A stretch of DNA of 64,000 nucleotides from CAVQBP01 sp963723205 (lineage in GTDB: Bacteria > Bacteroidota > Ignavibacteria > Ignavibacteriales > Ignavibacteriaceae), in the NCBI GenBank assembly GCA_963723205.1, contig CAVRQC010000035.1:62001-126000 (forward strand), in the 5' to 3' direction. Numbering within the stretch: position 1 is the stretch's first letter; each line of letters begins with the position of its first letter. Below are positions 50,301 through 59,238 of this stretch, piece by piece. The translations under genes and the position numbers were made by a program. Under the pieces are notes generated by a model, which saw only the letters and a list, made by a program, of their open reading frames with translations, was not told the DNA's origin and did no database searches.

Positions 50301-50668
50301 AAATCCATCGATGATACCTGCACACCGGTAATGATGTCCCAGTTTGTTCCATCAAACTTCACTAATCCCTGGGAGCCCCCAAAATAGTAATTGTAATTAT
50401 GCTGTATTATCTTAAAAACAAAAGAACCACTTTGCAGAGGAGAATTTTTACTTGTATAGCTGGTCCATGTACTCCCGTCAAATTCTGAAACTCCCTCCGA
50501 AGTTCCAAACCATAAATTATTATTATTATCCTGATAAATACTAAATACCGAATCAGAACATAGCCCTGAATTCGATGTCGTATAGACTACCCAGTCATCT
50601 TGTGCAAATAATAAATTTGAACCAATGGTGATTGTAAAGATTACAAATACTGTAATTAAATTTTTCAT
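47315..50668 (-). CDS. Secreted double beta-propeller protein with chitobiase-C-like domains and T9SS tail
   Basis: The 1117-residue protein has a signal peptide (1-22, IGSNLLFAQ). A propeller of two-component-regulator (Reg_prop) type follows (about 25-330, blades such as NNLWFGTSEGVSEFDG and NGNIWIAMTGG), then two CHB_HEX_C-like domains (about 430-585) with IYYTTEGSEPDQGS and IYYTLDGSQPNQLS. A PQQ-type propeller (about 680-1010) has blades like NNIYVGSTDTRLYSFDKDG, and the T9SS tail is at about 1035-1117 (NYPNPFNPSTIINYEVP). The domains are ligand- and structure-binding; no catalytic motif is evident. Its tail is nearly the same as those of the three neighbouring loci downstream. Confidence 0.87.
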   Translation of the reverse strand: MKNLITVFVIFTITIGSNLLFAQDDWVVYTTSNSGLCSDSVFSIYQDNNNNLWFGTSEGVSEFDGSTWTSYTSKNSPLQSGSFVFKIIQHNYNYYFGGSQGLVKFDGTNWDIITGVQVSSMDFDNFDNLWIGTFGAGLCKYDGVNLTNYTSFNSALPSDDIRDIKKDKNGNIWIAMTGGFSSSPGGIGKFDGSNWQFFNSQNSILSNENIYSIAEDKNGNLCFGADSLLLFKFDGTNWYRYDLSDQITSNWISCLDVDSDGNVWAGLGPNYGAQGIIKFDGTYITRYDQSAGFPINDDIHDLKIDNSDNVWMGTWHGLIKLYNGPKINIETLTSSDSLRSLTGVNLQWGFQFQNNVNIEYSTDNGGSWLIIAGDASVQNNIYSWKVPVVAPASNQCKIRISDVNNSNNKIESNSFTIYAKVETPVVTPDDGIKNNIISLSISCETADVDIYYTTEGSEPDQGSIKYSSPVYINKNTELKVKAFKSDWIESDLQTADYQMKVAEVKFSPEPGTYTNPIYLTMNTVTDSAVIYYTLDGSQPNQLSAMYNDSVAIYINNNTTVIAAAYRQNFDSSTVSTGDYIFSGSNINAVIKTDSVWIDSDFNGYEERMVDGSESTITNDSFRYLIWTVNGDSAGNGAKASLKLKTGTNKIVLIAIGNKGERGWDTATVNVYSSKLKTNGGIYSAPAQIDNDNFIVTSTDDKVYKFDSTGTVNWNILTGGDIQSTTCISDQNNIYVGSTDTRLYSFDKDGTPKWDKAMGGIITSSPSAGKDGVVYVGISTGRLYALDKTGTVIWNVQTGGAIVSSPAVSLNGDVYVGSCDKKLYSINKDGNVNWTFTTGDSIFSSPAISNDSSIIFGSNDGCIYKLNQSGSKVWSFYTGGKVKSSPIILNHGEIIFGDSNDEIVCVGKDGDLAWKYNTSGPVSGTAAISVWGQIIIGDENGVLYSLDPLGILLWNFQTNSPIISPILITDNNLAIFGNLNGDVYTLKLDPKQSLYVEPVNYAWPTFKGNNNRTGNKSAVLTGIKDENSNAVKEYKLEQNYPNPFNPSTIINYEVPKSGLVIIKIYDVLGSEVKTLVNEVKNQGSYKVKFDGSNLASGLYFYRITSGNFSETKKMLLMK

Positions 50669-51084
50669 ATGTTCTCCATGAAATTAGATGACAGGTTTGT
50701 TTTATATAAGATTAAAATTTAGTCTTGGAAAAATTTCCCCTTTTAATTCTTACACGTTTACATTAAATAAAAATATGTGAAGAAATATCCTTTTTATTTA
50801 ACTTTTCAGACTTTTAGAACAGCTCAAATGACAGGCCAAAATTTTAGTTGAAAATTCCCTTTTTATATCGAAAATAGACGGCATTAGTTGTTTTTATAAT
50901 TTCAAAACAGGAAATTTTTGCCGGCAATTTTTCAATTTCAGGAAAAATAAAGTTCCAATTATTTTTCACTATTCACCATAACAGCAAAGAGATTACCAAT
51001 GTTGAATAACATTGCAGATTAAATAATAGTCCTAAAATCCCTTAAAAATATGCTTTGCCAGAACGTAAATATTAATTACAATTT
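50669..51084. other. 416-bp intergenic region, no gene seen
   Basis: This is the leader and promoter region of the double-propeller gene plus the 3' side of the aldo/keto reductase gene. No coding frame, tRNA or clear terminator was found. A ten-base palindrome TTGCCGGCAA (50918-50927), flanked by A/T runs, is the only GC-rich symmetric element and could be a small hairpin or operator; evidence is thin. Confidence 0.5.
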
Positions 51085-52068
51085 CTACCAATAATGATGA
51101 ACACTTTCACGGATATATTTATCATATATATTTTTCACACCTTCCATTGTCTTTTCAGAAAGTGGCGGTAAATCTGCGGCATTTATATTTTCAACGGCTT
51201 GATCAGGACGTTTTGCACCAGGAATGGCGCAGGAAACTGCATTAAACATTAAAATCCACTTCAATGCAAATTGGGTCAGGATCATTCCTTCAGGACAGAT
51301 TTTCTTCAATTCCTCAACAGCTTTCAAACCTGTGTTATAATCAACACCCGAAAAAGTTTCTCCGCGATCAAAAGCTTCACCATGACGATTAAAATTCCGG
51401 TGATCATCAGCTTCAAATGTTGAATTACTTTTTAATTTTCCGGTAAGCATTCCCGAAGAGAGCGGAACTCTTGCCAAAACACCTACTTTATGTTTTTTTG
51501 CCTGTTCAAAAAATAGTTCGGAGGGACGCTGACGGAACATATTAAATATTATTTGAACACTCTGAACGTTCGGAAACTCAATTGCTTTAAGCGCCTCTTC
51601 AACCTTTTCAACACTAACGCCATAAAATTGAATCTTCCCTGCTTTTACCATATCATCAAGAATACCAAATACTTCGGGCATATAAAAAACCTGTGTAGGA
51701 GGACAATGAAGCTGCAGTAAATCGATTGTGTCAGTATTCAAATTCTTTAAACTTCTGTCAACAAATGAAGTTAAATTTTCCCGATTATATCCTTCTGCCG
51801 TATGCGGGTCCAGTCTTCTGCCCGCTTTTGTAACAATATAAAATTTTTCAGAGCTCTCTTTACGCAATTTTGCTAACAATCTTTCACTGCGCCCATCACC
51901 GTAAACATCGGCGGTATCAAAAAAATTCACACCTAATTCCAAAGCTTTATGAAGTGCTGCTATTGATTCACTATCATTCACAGTTCCCCATGTCCCGCCA
52001 ATTGCCCATGCACCAAAACTTATTTCAGATATTTCCCAGCCTGTCCGGCCAAATTTTCTGTATTTCAT
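51085..52068 (-). CDS. Aldo/keto reductase
   Basis: The start at 52068 (MKYRKFGRTGWEIS) is chosen because AGAGG lies at the right distance and the family normally begins there; an upstream in-frame ATG adds 11 unrelated residues. The 327-residue barrel has the catalytic tetrad: Asp and Tyr in FFDTADVYGDGRSE, Lys in FYIVTKAGRR and His in DLLQLHCPP. The NADPH-binding C-terminal segment is CAIPGAKRPDQAVEN. It reduces carbonyls of sugars or aldehydes with NADPH; the substrate is unknown. Its gene is divergent from the uronate genes, so a link to sugar-acid metabolism is possible. Confidence 0.92.
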   Translation of the reverse strand: MKYRKFGRTGWEISEISFGAWAIGGTWGTVNDSESIAALHKALELGVNFFDTADVYGDGRSERLLAKLRKESSEKFYIVTKAGRRLDPHTAEGYNRENLTSFVDRSLKNLNTDTIDLLQLHCPPTQVFYMPEVFGILDDMVKAGKIQFYGVSVEKVEEALKAIEFPNVQSVQIIFNMFRQRPSELFFEQAKKHKVGVLARVPLSSGMLTGKLKSNSTFEADDHRNFNRHGEAFDRGETFSGVDYNTGLKAVEELKKICPEGMILTQFALKWILMFNAVSCAIPGAKRPDQAVENINAADLPPLSEKTMEGVKNIYDKYIRESVHHYW

Positions 52069-52299
52069 ATATTTCCTCTCATTTTTAAAAAACTTCAACA
52101 ATTAACAAATTCTGATGAATTAAGGTTAAAAAATTCATTAAACATATAGTGATCCGTACTGATCTGTTTTACTAAATACATTTCTTTTATGTTTTAAAAA
52201 TAATAATTTTAACCGTTTCAATTTTAAAAATACTACACATTCCTGAATTTTTAGCAATTATCTTAAAACAAAATTCATTTATTTAAAATAGAAGTTAGT

Positions 52300-53123
52300 A
52301 TGGAATATCTTAATAAAGTTTTTAACCTCGAAAATAAAGTTGCCGTCATAACAGGGGGCAGCGGTATAATAGGAAGTGAAATTGCAAAAGGATTTTTAAA
52401 TGCAGGTGCGAAAGTAGTTTTGCTTGCACGCGATGAAACAACTCTCAATGAAAAAGTAGAACAGTTCAAAAAAATAAGCAGTAATGTTTTGGCACTTAAA
52501 TGCAATGTTCTGGAGGAAGAAAATCTAAAAGAAGTCAATAAAGAAATATTAGATAAATTTTCACAAATAGATATTTTAATAAATGCAGCCGGCGGAAACA
52601 TACCGGGAGCTACAATAGGTGTAGATCAAAGTGTTTTTGATATAGAAATTAAACAATTTGAAAAAGTTACCGATTTAAATTTAAAGGAACAGTAATGCCT
52701 ACTTTGATCTTTGGAAGATCTATGGCTGAACAGAAAAAAGGTTCAATTATCAATATCTCTTCAATGGCAGCATACAGGGCAATAACACGAGTAGTAGGAT
52801 ATTCTGCCGCAAAAGCAGCAATAGATAATTTTACCCGCTGGATGGCTGTTGAAATGGCTTTAAAATTCGGAAATGGGATCAGAGTAAATGCAATTGCCCC
52901 CGGATTTCTCTTAACTAAACAAAACAAACACCTTCTTACCAACGAAGATGGTTCGCTTACTGAAAGAGCAAAAACAATTATTGGTATTACTCCCTTTAAA
53001 AGATTCGGCGAACCTGAAGAAATAATCGGAACAGCACTCTGGCTGGCCAGCGACGCTTCTAAATTCGTAACAGGCACTATAATCCCGGTTGACGGCGGAT
53101 TCAGTGCTTTCAGCGGGGTCTGA
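52300..53123 (+). pseudogene. SDR-family D-mannonate oxidoreductase (fructuronate reductase)-like, one-base frameshift
   Basis: The frame is split at 52683-52695. The 5' part (52300-52695) has the NAD(P)-binding GGSGIIGSEIAKGF, CNV and INAAGG motifs and ends in TDLNLKEQ. The 3' part (52695-53123) has the catalytic Ser-Tyr-Lys in NISSMAAYRAITRVVGYSAAK and ends VDGGFSAFSGV. Adding one A to the AAA at 52683-52685 turns the junction into NLKGTVMPTLIFG, which is how related SDR proteins read through this point. The product would be about 274 residues. The neighbour uxuA makes fructuronate reduction to mannonate the natural guess. Either the gene is inactivated or the read has a one-base deletion. 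Confidence 0.8.
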
Positions 53124-53174
53124 TTGGATTTCAGACTTTTTTATTTTTTAATTTATCATTTTTAATTTAATTGT

Positions 53175-54365
53175 ATGGCATTTGAACAAACATGGCGATG
53201 GTTTGGACCGAAAGATCCTGTCAAATTAACCGAGGTTAAACAGGCAGGTGCTGCCGGAATAGTTACTGCTCTGCATCATATACCGGTTGGAGAAATCTGG
53301 TCAGCTCATGAAATAACAAAAAGGAAAGAGATCATTGAATCAGAAGGACTAAGATGGTCTGTTGCAGAAAGTGTACCTGTTCATGAGAATATTAAAAAGA
53401 GAAAAGACAATTATCAACATCTTATAAATAATTATAAAGAATCAATCTGGAATTTAAGCAAATGCGGTATTAATAATGTCTGTTATAATTTTATGCCTGT
53501 GCTTGATTGGTCGCGTACCGATCTAAAAGTAAAATTCAGTGATGGTTCAATAACTACCCGGTTTGAAGCAAAAGCTCTTGCTGCATTTGATCTGTTTTTA
53601 TTGAAGAGAAAAGATGCTGAAAAGAATTACAATGAATCCCAAATTAATGAGGCTGAAAAATATTTTAAGAGTTTAGATAACAGCCGGAAAGAAAAACTAA
53701 TAGAAACTGTTCTTCTGGGTTTGCCCGGTTCATTAGAAGCATATACTCTGGAAGAATTTAAATCAGCTATAGAAGAGTATGATAATATCGGGGAGGATGC
53801 TCTTCGCAATAATTTATATTCATTTATTAAGGAGATTACTCCTGCAGCTGAAGAAGCAGGAGTTTTATTAGGAATTCATCCTGATGATCCGCCATGGTCT
53901 CTATTCGGTCTGCCAAGGATTGTTAGTAATAAAACTGATCTGGAACAAATTATTAATGTGATTAATTCTCCCTCAAACGGTCTTACTGTTTGTACGGGTT
54001 CTCTGGGAGTCGGTTACAAAAATGATCTTGTAGATATAGTAAAAAGTGTTGCCGGCAGAATTAATTTTGTTCATTTACGTAATGTTTCCAGGAATATCGA
54101 TGGTGATTTTATGGAAGAAAATCACCTTGAAGGGGATATAGACATTTATGGTGTAATGAAGGCTCTTATCATTGAACAAAAAAGACGTAAGAATGAAGGA
54201 AGAAAAGATTACCGCATACCCATGCGTCCCGACCATGGACATCTCATGCTGCCTGATCAAGGGAAAGATGGAATTTATCCCGGCTATTCGTTATTCGGAA
54301 GAATGAGAGGTCTGTCTGAATTGAGGGGATTGGAGATGGGAATAGAATTATCATTGGAACATTGA
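53175..54365 (+). CDS. uxuA: Mannonate dehydratase
   Basis: The 396-residue protein starts MAFEQTWRWFGPKDPVKL, the standard UxuA N-terminus, followed by AGAAGIVTALHHIPVGEIWS and VCYNFMPVLDWSRTDL. HPDDPPWSLFGLPRI and later FVHLRNV and MRPDHGHLM supply the metal ligands of the xylose-isomerase-like barrel. It dehydrates D-mannonate to 2-keto-3-deoxygluconate in hexuronate catabolism. The gene follows the SDR gene by 51 bases on the same strand. No uxaC or kdgK gene is seen in the window. Confidence 0.96.
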   Translation: MAFEQTWRWFGPKDPVKLTEVKQAGAAGIVTALHHIPVGEIWSAHEITKRKEIIESEGLRWSVAESVPVHENIKKRKDNYQHLINNYKESIWNLSKCGINNVCYNFMPVLDWSRTDLKVKFSDGSITTRFEAKALAAFDLFLLKRKDAEKNYNESQINEAEKYFKSLDNSRKEKLIETVLLGLPGSLEAYTLEEFKSAIEEYDNIGEDALRNNLYSFIKEITPAAEEAGVLLGIHPDDPPWSLFGLPRIVSNKTDLEQIINVINSPSNGLTVCTGSLGVGYKNDLVDIVKSVAGRINFVHLRNVSRNIDGDFMEENHLEGDIDIYGVMKALIIEQKRRKNEGRKDYRIPMRPDHGHLMLPDQGKDGIYPGYSLFGRMRGLSELRGLEMGIELSLEH

Positions 54366-54676
54366 ATAAATAATTCTAAGCTCTCTAAAAAATTCTGAAT
54401 AGAGAAGCTTACCTAATTAAAATAATCATTTAGAATGACAGTAATATTCCAATTTGAGTATTCTTCTTATCATCATAATTTGATAAATAAACAAATAGTG
54501 AATATTGTTAATTCGATCTTTAAAGTATAATTTTATCGATGCAAGATATTATAATTAAAGTGATAACATTATTGAAATATTTGCAAATGTTTACAGACTT
54601 TTCTTTTTAGTTTATATTTCAATCAATAACTAATTCACATTTAATTTTTATTGATTGGTACTGGAGAGAATCAATT
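54366..54676. other. 311-bp intergenic region with a possible hairpin
   Basis: A stem of about ten pairs with one bulge (54377-54386 with 54401-54411, loop about 14 bases) follows the uxuA stop and could be a weak terminator, although there is no clear U-tract. The rest is AT-rich, with no coding frame, and should hold the promoter of the deacetylase gene. Confidence 0.4.
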
Positions 54677-55603
54677 TTGAAAACATTTATATTCTTCATC
54701 TTATCTGGTTTATTAACATTTGGTCAAAATAAACAGGTTTGTTTCTCATTCGATGATTTACCGGTTGTAAGTTATGGTATTTCAGATACTATTTTTCAGA
54801 AGGGATTAATTGATAATCTTATATCCGGACTTAAAAAGAACGACATTCCTGCTATAGGATTTGTCAACGAAAAAAAACTTTACAATAAAGAAGGAAAAAT
54901 AAATCAATTTCAGGTGGAGCTGCTTAAAAGTTGGATAGATCATGGACTTGAATTAGGTAATCATACATTTTCTCATCCTGATTATAATGTAGTTTCATTT
55001 AAAGATTTTACGCAGGATATATTGAAAGGAGAAATTATTACAAAAGAGATACTATCCCAGAATGGAAAAACGATCAAATATTTCAGACATCCTTTTCTTC
55101 ACCTGGGAAATACAAAAGAGAAAGCTGATTCACTGGAAAATTTTCTTTCAAATCATGGATATATAACTGCCCCGGTAACAATCGATAATGAAGACTATCT
55201 TTTTGCTGTAGCATATAAAAGAGCTAAAGTAAAAAATGACACTATCCTAACAAAACAAATCGGGCAAGACTATATTAGTTACATGGAAAAGAAATTAAAG
55301 TATTATGAAATGCAGTCCAACCGCCTGTTTGGAAGAAACATAAAACAGATATTATTATTGCATGCAAGCTGGCTTAATTCAGATTATATTGATTCACTTG
55401 CCAAAATGTTCAGAAAAAACAATTATGAATTTGTTGCCATGGACTATGTACTTGAAGATAATATATATAAAACCGACATAACTGTTTACGGAACCTGGGG
55501 AATATCCTGGATGGACAGATGGGCATTATCCAAAGAGAAAAAAGGAGATTTTTTTAAGGCTGAACCGGAAACGCCATCGTACATTAAAGAATTGTCAAAA
55601 TAA
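54677..55603 (+). CDS. Polysaccharide deacetylase (NodB-type) family protein
   Basis: The start codon is TTG at 54677, preceded by GGAGAG; no ATG is available nearby. The 308-residue product has a short hydrophobic N-terminus (KTFIFFILSGLLTFGQ) that acts as a signal peptide. The NodB homology domain has the catalytic aspartate and metal aspartate in CFSFDDLPVV, the metal histidines in LGNHTFSHPDYN and RHPFLHLG, and LLLHASWLN near the end. It removes acetyl groups from polysaccharide in the envelope or outside. With the GH30 gene next to it, a role as xylan acetyl-esterase-like deacetylase is plausible but unproven. Confidence 0.87.
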   Translation: MKTFIFFILSGLLTFGQNKQVCFSFDDLPVVSYGISDTIFQKGLIDNLISGLKKNDIPAIGFVNEKKLYNKEGKINQFQVELLKSWIDHGLELGNHTFSHPDYNVVSFKDFTQDILKGEIITKEILSQNGKTIKYFRHPFLHLGNTKEKADSLENFLSNHGYITAPVTIDNEDYLFAVAYKRAKVKNDTILTKQIGQDYISYMEKKLKYYEMQSNRLFGRNIKQILLLHASWLNSDYIDSLAKMFRKNNYEFVAMDYVLEDNIYKTDITVYGTWGISWMDRWALSKEKKGDFFKAEPETPSYIKELSK

Positions 55604-55680
55604 TGATGAAGTCGGGATAGTTTTAGTAGTTAAGGAAATGATAAGGTAATAGATATAAACAGAATCAGAGCTGCGTGAAT

Positions 55681-56901
55681 TTAATCAGAAACAAATGTAG
55701 TTATACTTGATGAATCCAACATAGTACTAAAACTCCCATTTGAAACAGAAATTTTTTCTCCCTTTTCACAATTTTTTGAAACTGAAGTCGTGTATGGTGT
55801 AAAGCTATTAAAGCTTCCGTTCTCAATTATATAAGTTTGTTGAATTGATGAACCTTCGTTTATAGAAACTATAACCAGCTTTGAATTACATTTATAAGCA
55901 GTTGCAAATACTAATTCCTGTGGATTACTTGTAGCATCAACTCTATAAAATCCCGGACGGATAAACCTGGCATACTGAGACATTACATATCCGCGTTTAG
56001 TAACATTTCCATCTTCATCAATTAGTCCATAAAATCTTCTTATATACCACCATATATAAGCATTCATATTGTAGTACATACAATTATCAATTTCTTTTGC
56101 TGTTGCAAGTACACTATTCCAGTCAGTATTGGTCGATAAATGTTCGGTCATCCAATACTCTTTCCCTTTTAAAGCAGCCAGAGAATAGCTTGTTAAACTG
56201 CCTCCATAAATATGCATTCCTATTATAGATATTCTGGAAACAGCTGCATCGTCATTTAGTATGGCATCGGAAATTATCCTGGATTGATTGTACGATTCAG
56301 GCACAATTATTTTGACTCCGATTGATGGAGCATTATTCTTTACAAACTTAAGCATTTCAGAAGCATTCCAGTCACAGGATTCATAGTCAACAGAAACATT
56401 AGGTTCATTTTGAACTGATATTGCATATAAAGGAGCATCATTGTTCGACATATATTCGGCAAATGATTTTAAATGTGCAGCATAATCATTATAAGAATTG
56501 TCATTTAATCTCCCTCCCACAATATTATTGTTGCTTTTCATCCATGCAGGTGGTGTCCATGGTGATGCTATTAAAGTTACACCGAGAGAATGAGCCAGTT
56601 TGGCTGTAGGAACTTCCAGATTATTTTTTGATGAATCAAAAGGTATACGCAGACGAAGAATACTTAACCCGATTTGATCGGAATCAATACCAAATGCATT
56701 ATATACCTGATCCGAAGTTAAATCGGGGATCCAGTCTGGCATACTCACACCGCCGAATCCCCGGATAAGCTGCTGAGTACTATTCAAATCAACATATGCA
56801 GCATTTGGTATTTTATCTTGAGGCTCATCAAGAGAAGTTCCATCTTTTGAACAACCGGCAAATATTAATAACAGAATTAATACAATGTATCTTAATTTCA
56901 T
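55681..56901 (-). CDS. GH30 (subfamily 8) glucuronoxylanase lipoprotein
   Basis: The 406-residue protein starts with a lipoprotein signal (lipobox FAGC at 14-17). The TIM barrel of GH30 begins with IRGFGGVSMPDWIPDL and has the acid/base E166 in AISVQNEPN and the nucleophile E253 in YWMTEHLS. Near the end the specificity segment YIRRFYGLIDEDGNVTKRGY contains the arginines that bind the 4-O-methylglucuronic acid branch in known GH30_8 enzymes. A C-terminal beta-sandwich follows. It would cut glucuronoxylan at uronate-branched sites on the cell surface, which fits the nearby uronate genes. Confidence 0.9.
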   Translation of the reverse strand: MKLRYIVLILLLIFAGCSKDGTSLDEPQDKIPNAAYVDLNSTQQLIRGFGGVSMPDWIPDLTSDQVYNAFGIDSDQIGLSILRLRIPFDSSKNNLEVPTAKLAHSLGVTLIASPWTPPAWMKSNNNIVGGRLNDNSYNDYAAHLKSFAEYMSNNDAPLYAISVQNEPNVSVDYESCDWNASEMLKFVKNNAPSIGVKIIVPESYNQSRIISDAILNDDAAVSRISIIGMHIYGGSLTSYSLAALKGKEYWMTEHLSTNTDWNSVLATAKEIDNCMYYNMNAYIWWYIRRFYGLIDEDGNVTKRGYVMSQYARFIRPGFYRVDATSNPQELVFATAYKCNSKLVIVSINEGSSIQQTYIIENGSFNSFTPYTTSVSKNCEKGEKISVSNGSFSTMLDSSSITTFVSD

Positions 56902-56989
56902 TTTTGCAATGAATTATAAGAACTTCTTCTTACTTATTAATACAATTGATTTTGAAAAAACCCTACTTCTAAATAAAAAACGACATATT

Positions 56990-57967
56990 TTATTTAGCTG
57001 TATTATTCTTAAGATAACGACCAAATTGAAGTTCTTTATTTGCATTATAAAGTTCTTTCAATTCATCGAAATTATCATCAATATTTTTCATCAATTTACT
57101 GATATTGTCCATAAGTGCTAATCTATCAGAATTCATATTTTTTACAATCATTGTTGTATCTGCTGAAATGGGAGGACGGTCAAAGTATATATGCTCATTT
57201 CCCAAAGCCGAGGCTAAATCATGACATAACGCATCAAGAATAGGATGTGCTCCCCACCAGTTTGGCACTCCATAAGTCTCGGGATTTAATTTACCCTGCC
57301 TGTATTTTAACCATACGTCACCGGCAAATTCAAACTGTTGTGAAGTTAAATCTATTATTTGCCTGTCAGGATCAACAAGAATCCATCTGTTTTCTTTCTT
57401 ATTCCATACTTCGCATACAACATGATAGATATTATGTCCCGGGTAAATATATGAAGCAAACCCATATCTCACTCTGGTTGGAATTCCACGGTGTTTTAGT
57501 ATTGAAGCAAGTAAAATAGCGTGGTAGCGGCATGAAACAACTAATCGTTCATCCGGTTTTCGTTCAAATATTAATCCACCCTGGTTATATGATTTTAATC
57601 CGGCAAGAATTGTTTGTACCGTTGGATATTTTAAATCTTCATATGATCTTTCAGGTGGAATAAAATCCCGGTATTTAGGTAGATCCACTATTGGATGAAT
57701 CAATTGAGATTTTATTAATCTGCATAAATCAGTCAGAGAATCGGGCAGATTTTTATACATAGATTCATATTTACCCGGATCAGTATAAGAACTATAACCA
57801 GAATAAAATTCTAATATTTTCGGATCAACAGAATGTATAAGGTTATTGTTCTTAATTGTACTTGTCTTTTGCAATTCATGAAAAGACCTGGAATTATCAT
57901 TTTGTGCTTTTAACATGTTTGAAGGAAAAGAGATGAACAATACCAGAATAATTATTAAATACTTCAT
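56990..57967 (-). CDS. Secreted transglutaminase-like (papain-fold) protein
   Basis: The 325-residue protein has a signal peptide (1-21, SFPSNMLKAQ). The transglutaminase-core triad is visible: the cysteine in RLVVSCRYHAILLASILKHRG, the histidine in NIYHVVCEVW and the aspartate in WILVDPDRQ. Flanking parts are helical and rich in Lys and Asn. Bacterial members are usually proteases or peptidoglycan/polymer cross-link enzymes. The substrate is unknown. It lies 88 bases upstream-side of the xylanase gene on the same strand. Confidence 0.85.
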   Translation of the reverse strand: MKYLIIILVLFISFPSNMLKAQNDNSRSFHELQKTSTIKNNNLIHSVDPKILEFYSGYSSYTDPGKYESMYKNLPDSLTDLCRLIKSQLIHPIVDLPKYRDFIPPERSYEDLKYPTVQTILAGLKSYNQGGLIFERKPDERLVVSCRYHAILLASILKHRGIPTRVRYGFASYIYPGHNIYHVVCEVWNKKENRWILVDPDRQIIDLTSQQFEFAGDVWLKYRQGKLNPETYGVPNWWGAHPILDALCHDLASALGNEHIYFDRPPISADTTMIVKNMNSDRLALMDNISKLMKNIDDNFDELKELYNANKELQFGRYLKNNTAK

Positions 57968-58081
57968 TTTTACTCCCTTTTAAGTTTTTTGATTTCGCTA
58001 TTAAACTTAAATATGATTTAAAAGTGAAGAAAGAATTGTGTGATGAGATGTAAAATTATGTTACAAAATGCAATGGAGGAT

Positions 58082-59035
58082 CTAAATACCTGAAGTAATC
58101 AGCTTTCTGAATTCTTTTATTTTGTTTCTTGAAACCGGGATAACTTTATCGTTTAGTTTAAGATGCAGTTTTAATCCCTGCGAATCCCCTTCAATTTTTT
58201 CGATTTCCGTTAAGTTGACAAGATAAGATCTGTGAGTTCGATATAATATTTCTGATCTATTTACCTTCTTTTCAATATTGGTAATTGTTTCACGGACAGT
58301 TATCTTTTTAATACCATTATGATTATAGACAATGTTGATATAATTGCCGAAAGCTTCAATATAAATAATGTTTTTAACATTAATATTAACCTTTTTAAAT
58401 TTGTCGACTTCAAATTCTAATTGCTGACCTGATTTATATTTTTCTAATTCTTTTAAGAAACTTTGTTCTTTTCCAGTTTCAAGCGGGATATCTCCTTTCT
58501 CATATGATTTTTGGAAATTTTGCCGGTTCGAAATTCTAAATGAATTATTAAGAATATCTGCGGCTTTTATATGTCTTTTTAATAGATAATACTGATTGAA
58601 CAAATTTATTATAATTCCGAGAGGCAGACCAAAAATAAATTGGAGGTATACCCACCACAAATAATTTTCAAAGGTAAAACTCCGGTTATTGTTAAAATAG
58701 TAAATGCTGTAAATATTAAATAAAAAAAACATCAATGTAGAAAAAATAAAAAAGATCCAGCCATTCCAGATAAAATTTCTTTTTAATGTCCATTTTGATT
58801 CGTTAAAATATCCCGGGAAAAAGAAAGGAATTAATACTGTAGTTAATAATCCTATTAAAGTCCCGGAAAAGCTTAGGTAAGCAGAAGTCTGAACGTAATC
58901 TGAATCGTTCTCTAATCCGAAAGGTTTAAACAGAATCAGGAAAATAAAAACAAACAAGCCGATAGGTAAAATCTGTTTAATTCTTCTTGAAGGCTGAAAA
59001 GAAAACGGATACGGCCGGTTCAGAAAGTCTAACAT
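58082..59035 (-). CDS. LytTR-family transcriptional regulator with four membrane helices
   Basis: The 317-residue protein has four hydrophobic helices in the N-terminal half (about 24-38, 49-70, 85-108, 123-146). A helical linker and a C-terminal LytTR DNA-binding domain follow (about 205-315), with NVKNIIYIEAFGNYINIVYN, YRTHRSYLVNL and VIPVSRNKIKEFRKL. Such membrane-anchored LytTR proteins sense an envelope signal without a receiver domain. The gene lies just downstream of an FtsX-type permease gene, a pairing often seen in Bacteroidota, so it may regulate that transporter. Confidence 0.92.
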   Translation of the reverse strand: MLDFLNRPYPFSFQPSRRIKQILPIGLFVFIFLILFKPFGLENDSDYVQTSAYLSFSGTLIGLLTTVLIPFFFPGYFNESKWTLKRNFIWNGWIFFIFSTLMFFLFNIYSIYYFNNNRSFTFENYLWWVYLQFIFGLPLGIIINLFNQYYLLKRHIKAADILNNSFRISNRQNFQKSYEKGDIPLETGKEQSFLKELEKYKSGQQLEFEVDKFKKVNINVKNIIYIEAFGNYINIVYNHNGIKKITVRETITNIEKKVNRSEILYRTHRSYLVNLTEIEKIEGDSQGLKLHLKLNDKVIPVSRNKIKEFRKLITSGI

Positions 59036-59238
59036 CTGAAAAATTTATCATATTCATAAAATGTAAATGAAAATATAGTTAATACCTGAAATTTTTTCTA
59101 ATGTTCATTCATACTGAATACATAAATTTTGTATGCAGCCATTCGGTTCCCCATGCAAAAATGTTTCATCTCCCGGAGATATATGTATAATTTTTCTTTT
59201 TCGTTTTATCGTAAAATTATCATCCTGTTTTTTCCGAA

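Noticed and set aside
50918..50927. Palindrome TTGCCGGCAA as an operator or terminator
   Set aside because: Ten bases of symmetry with A/T flanks can occur by chance, there is no U-tract and no second copy was noticed nearby.
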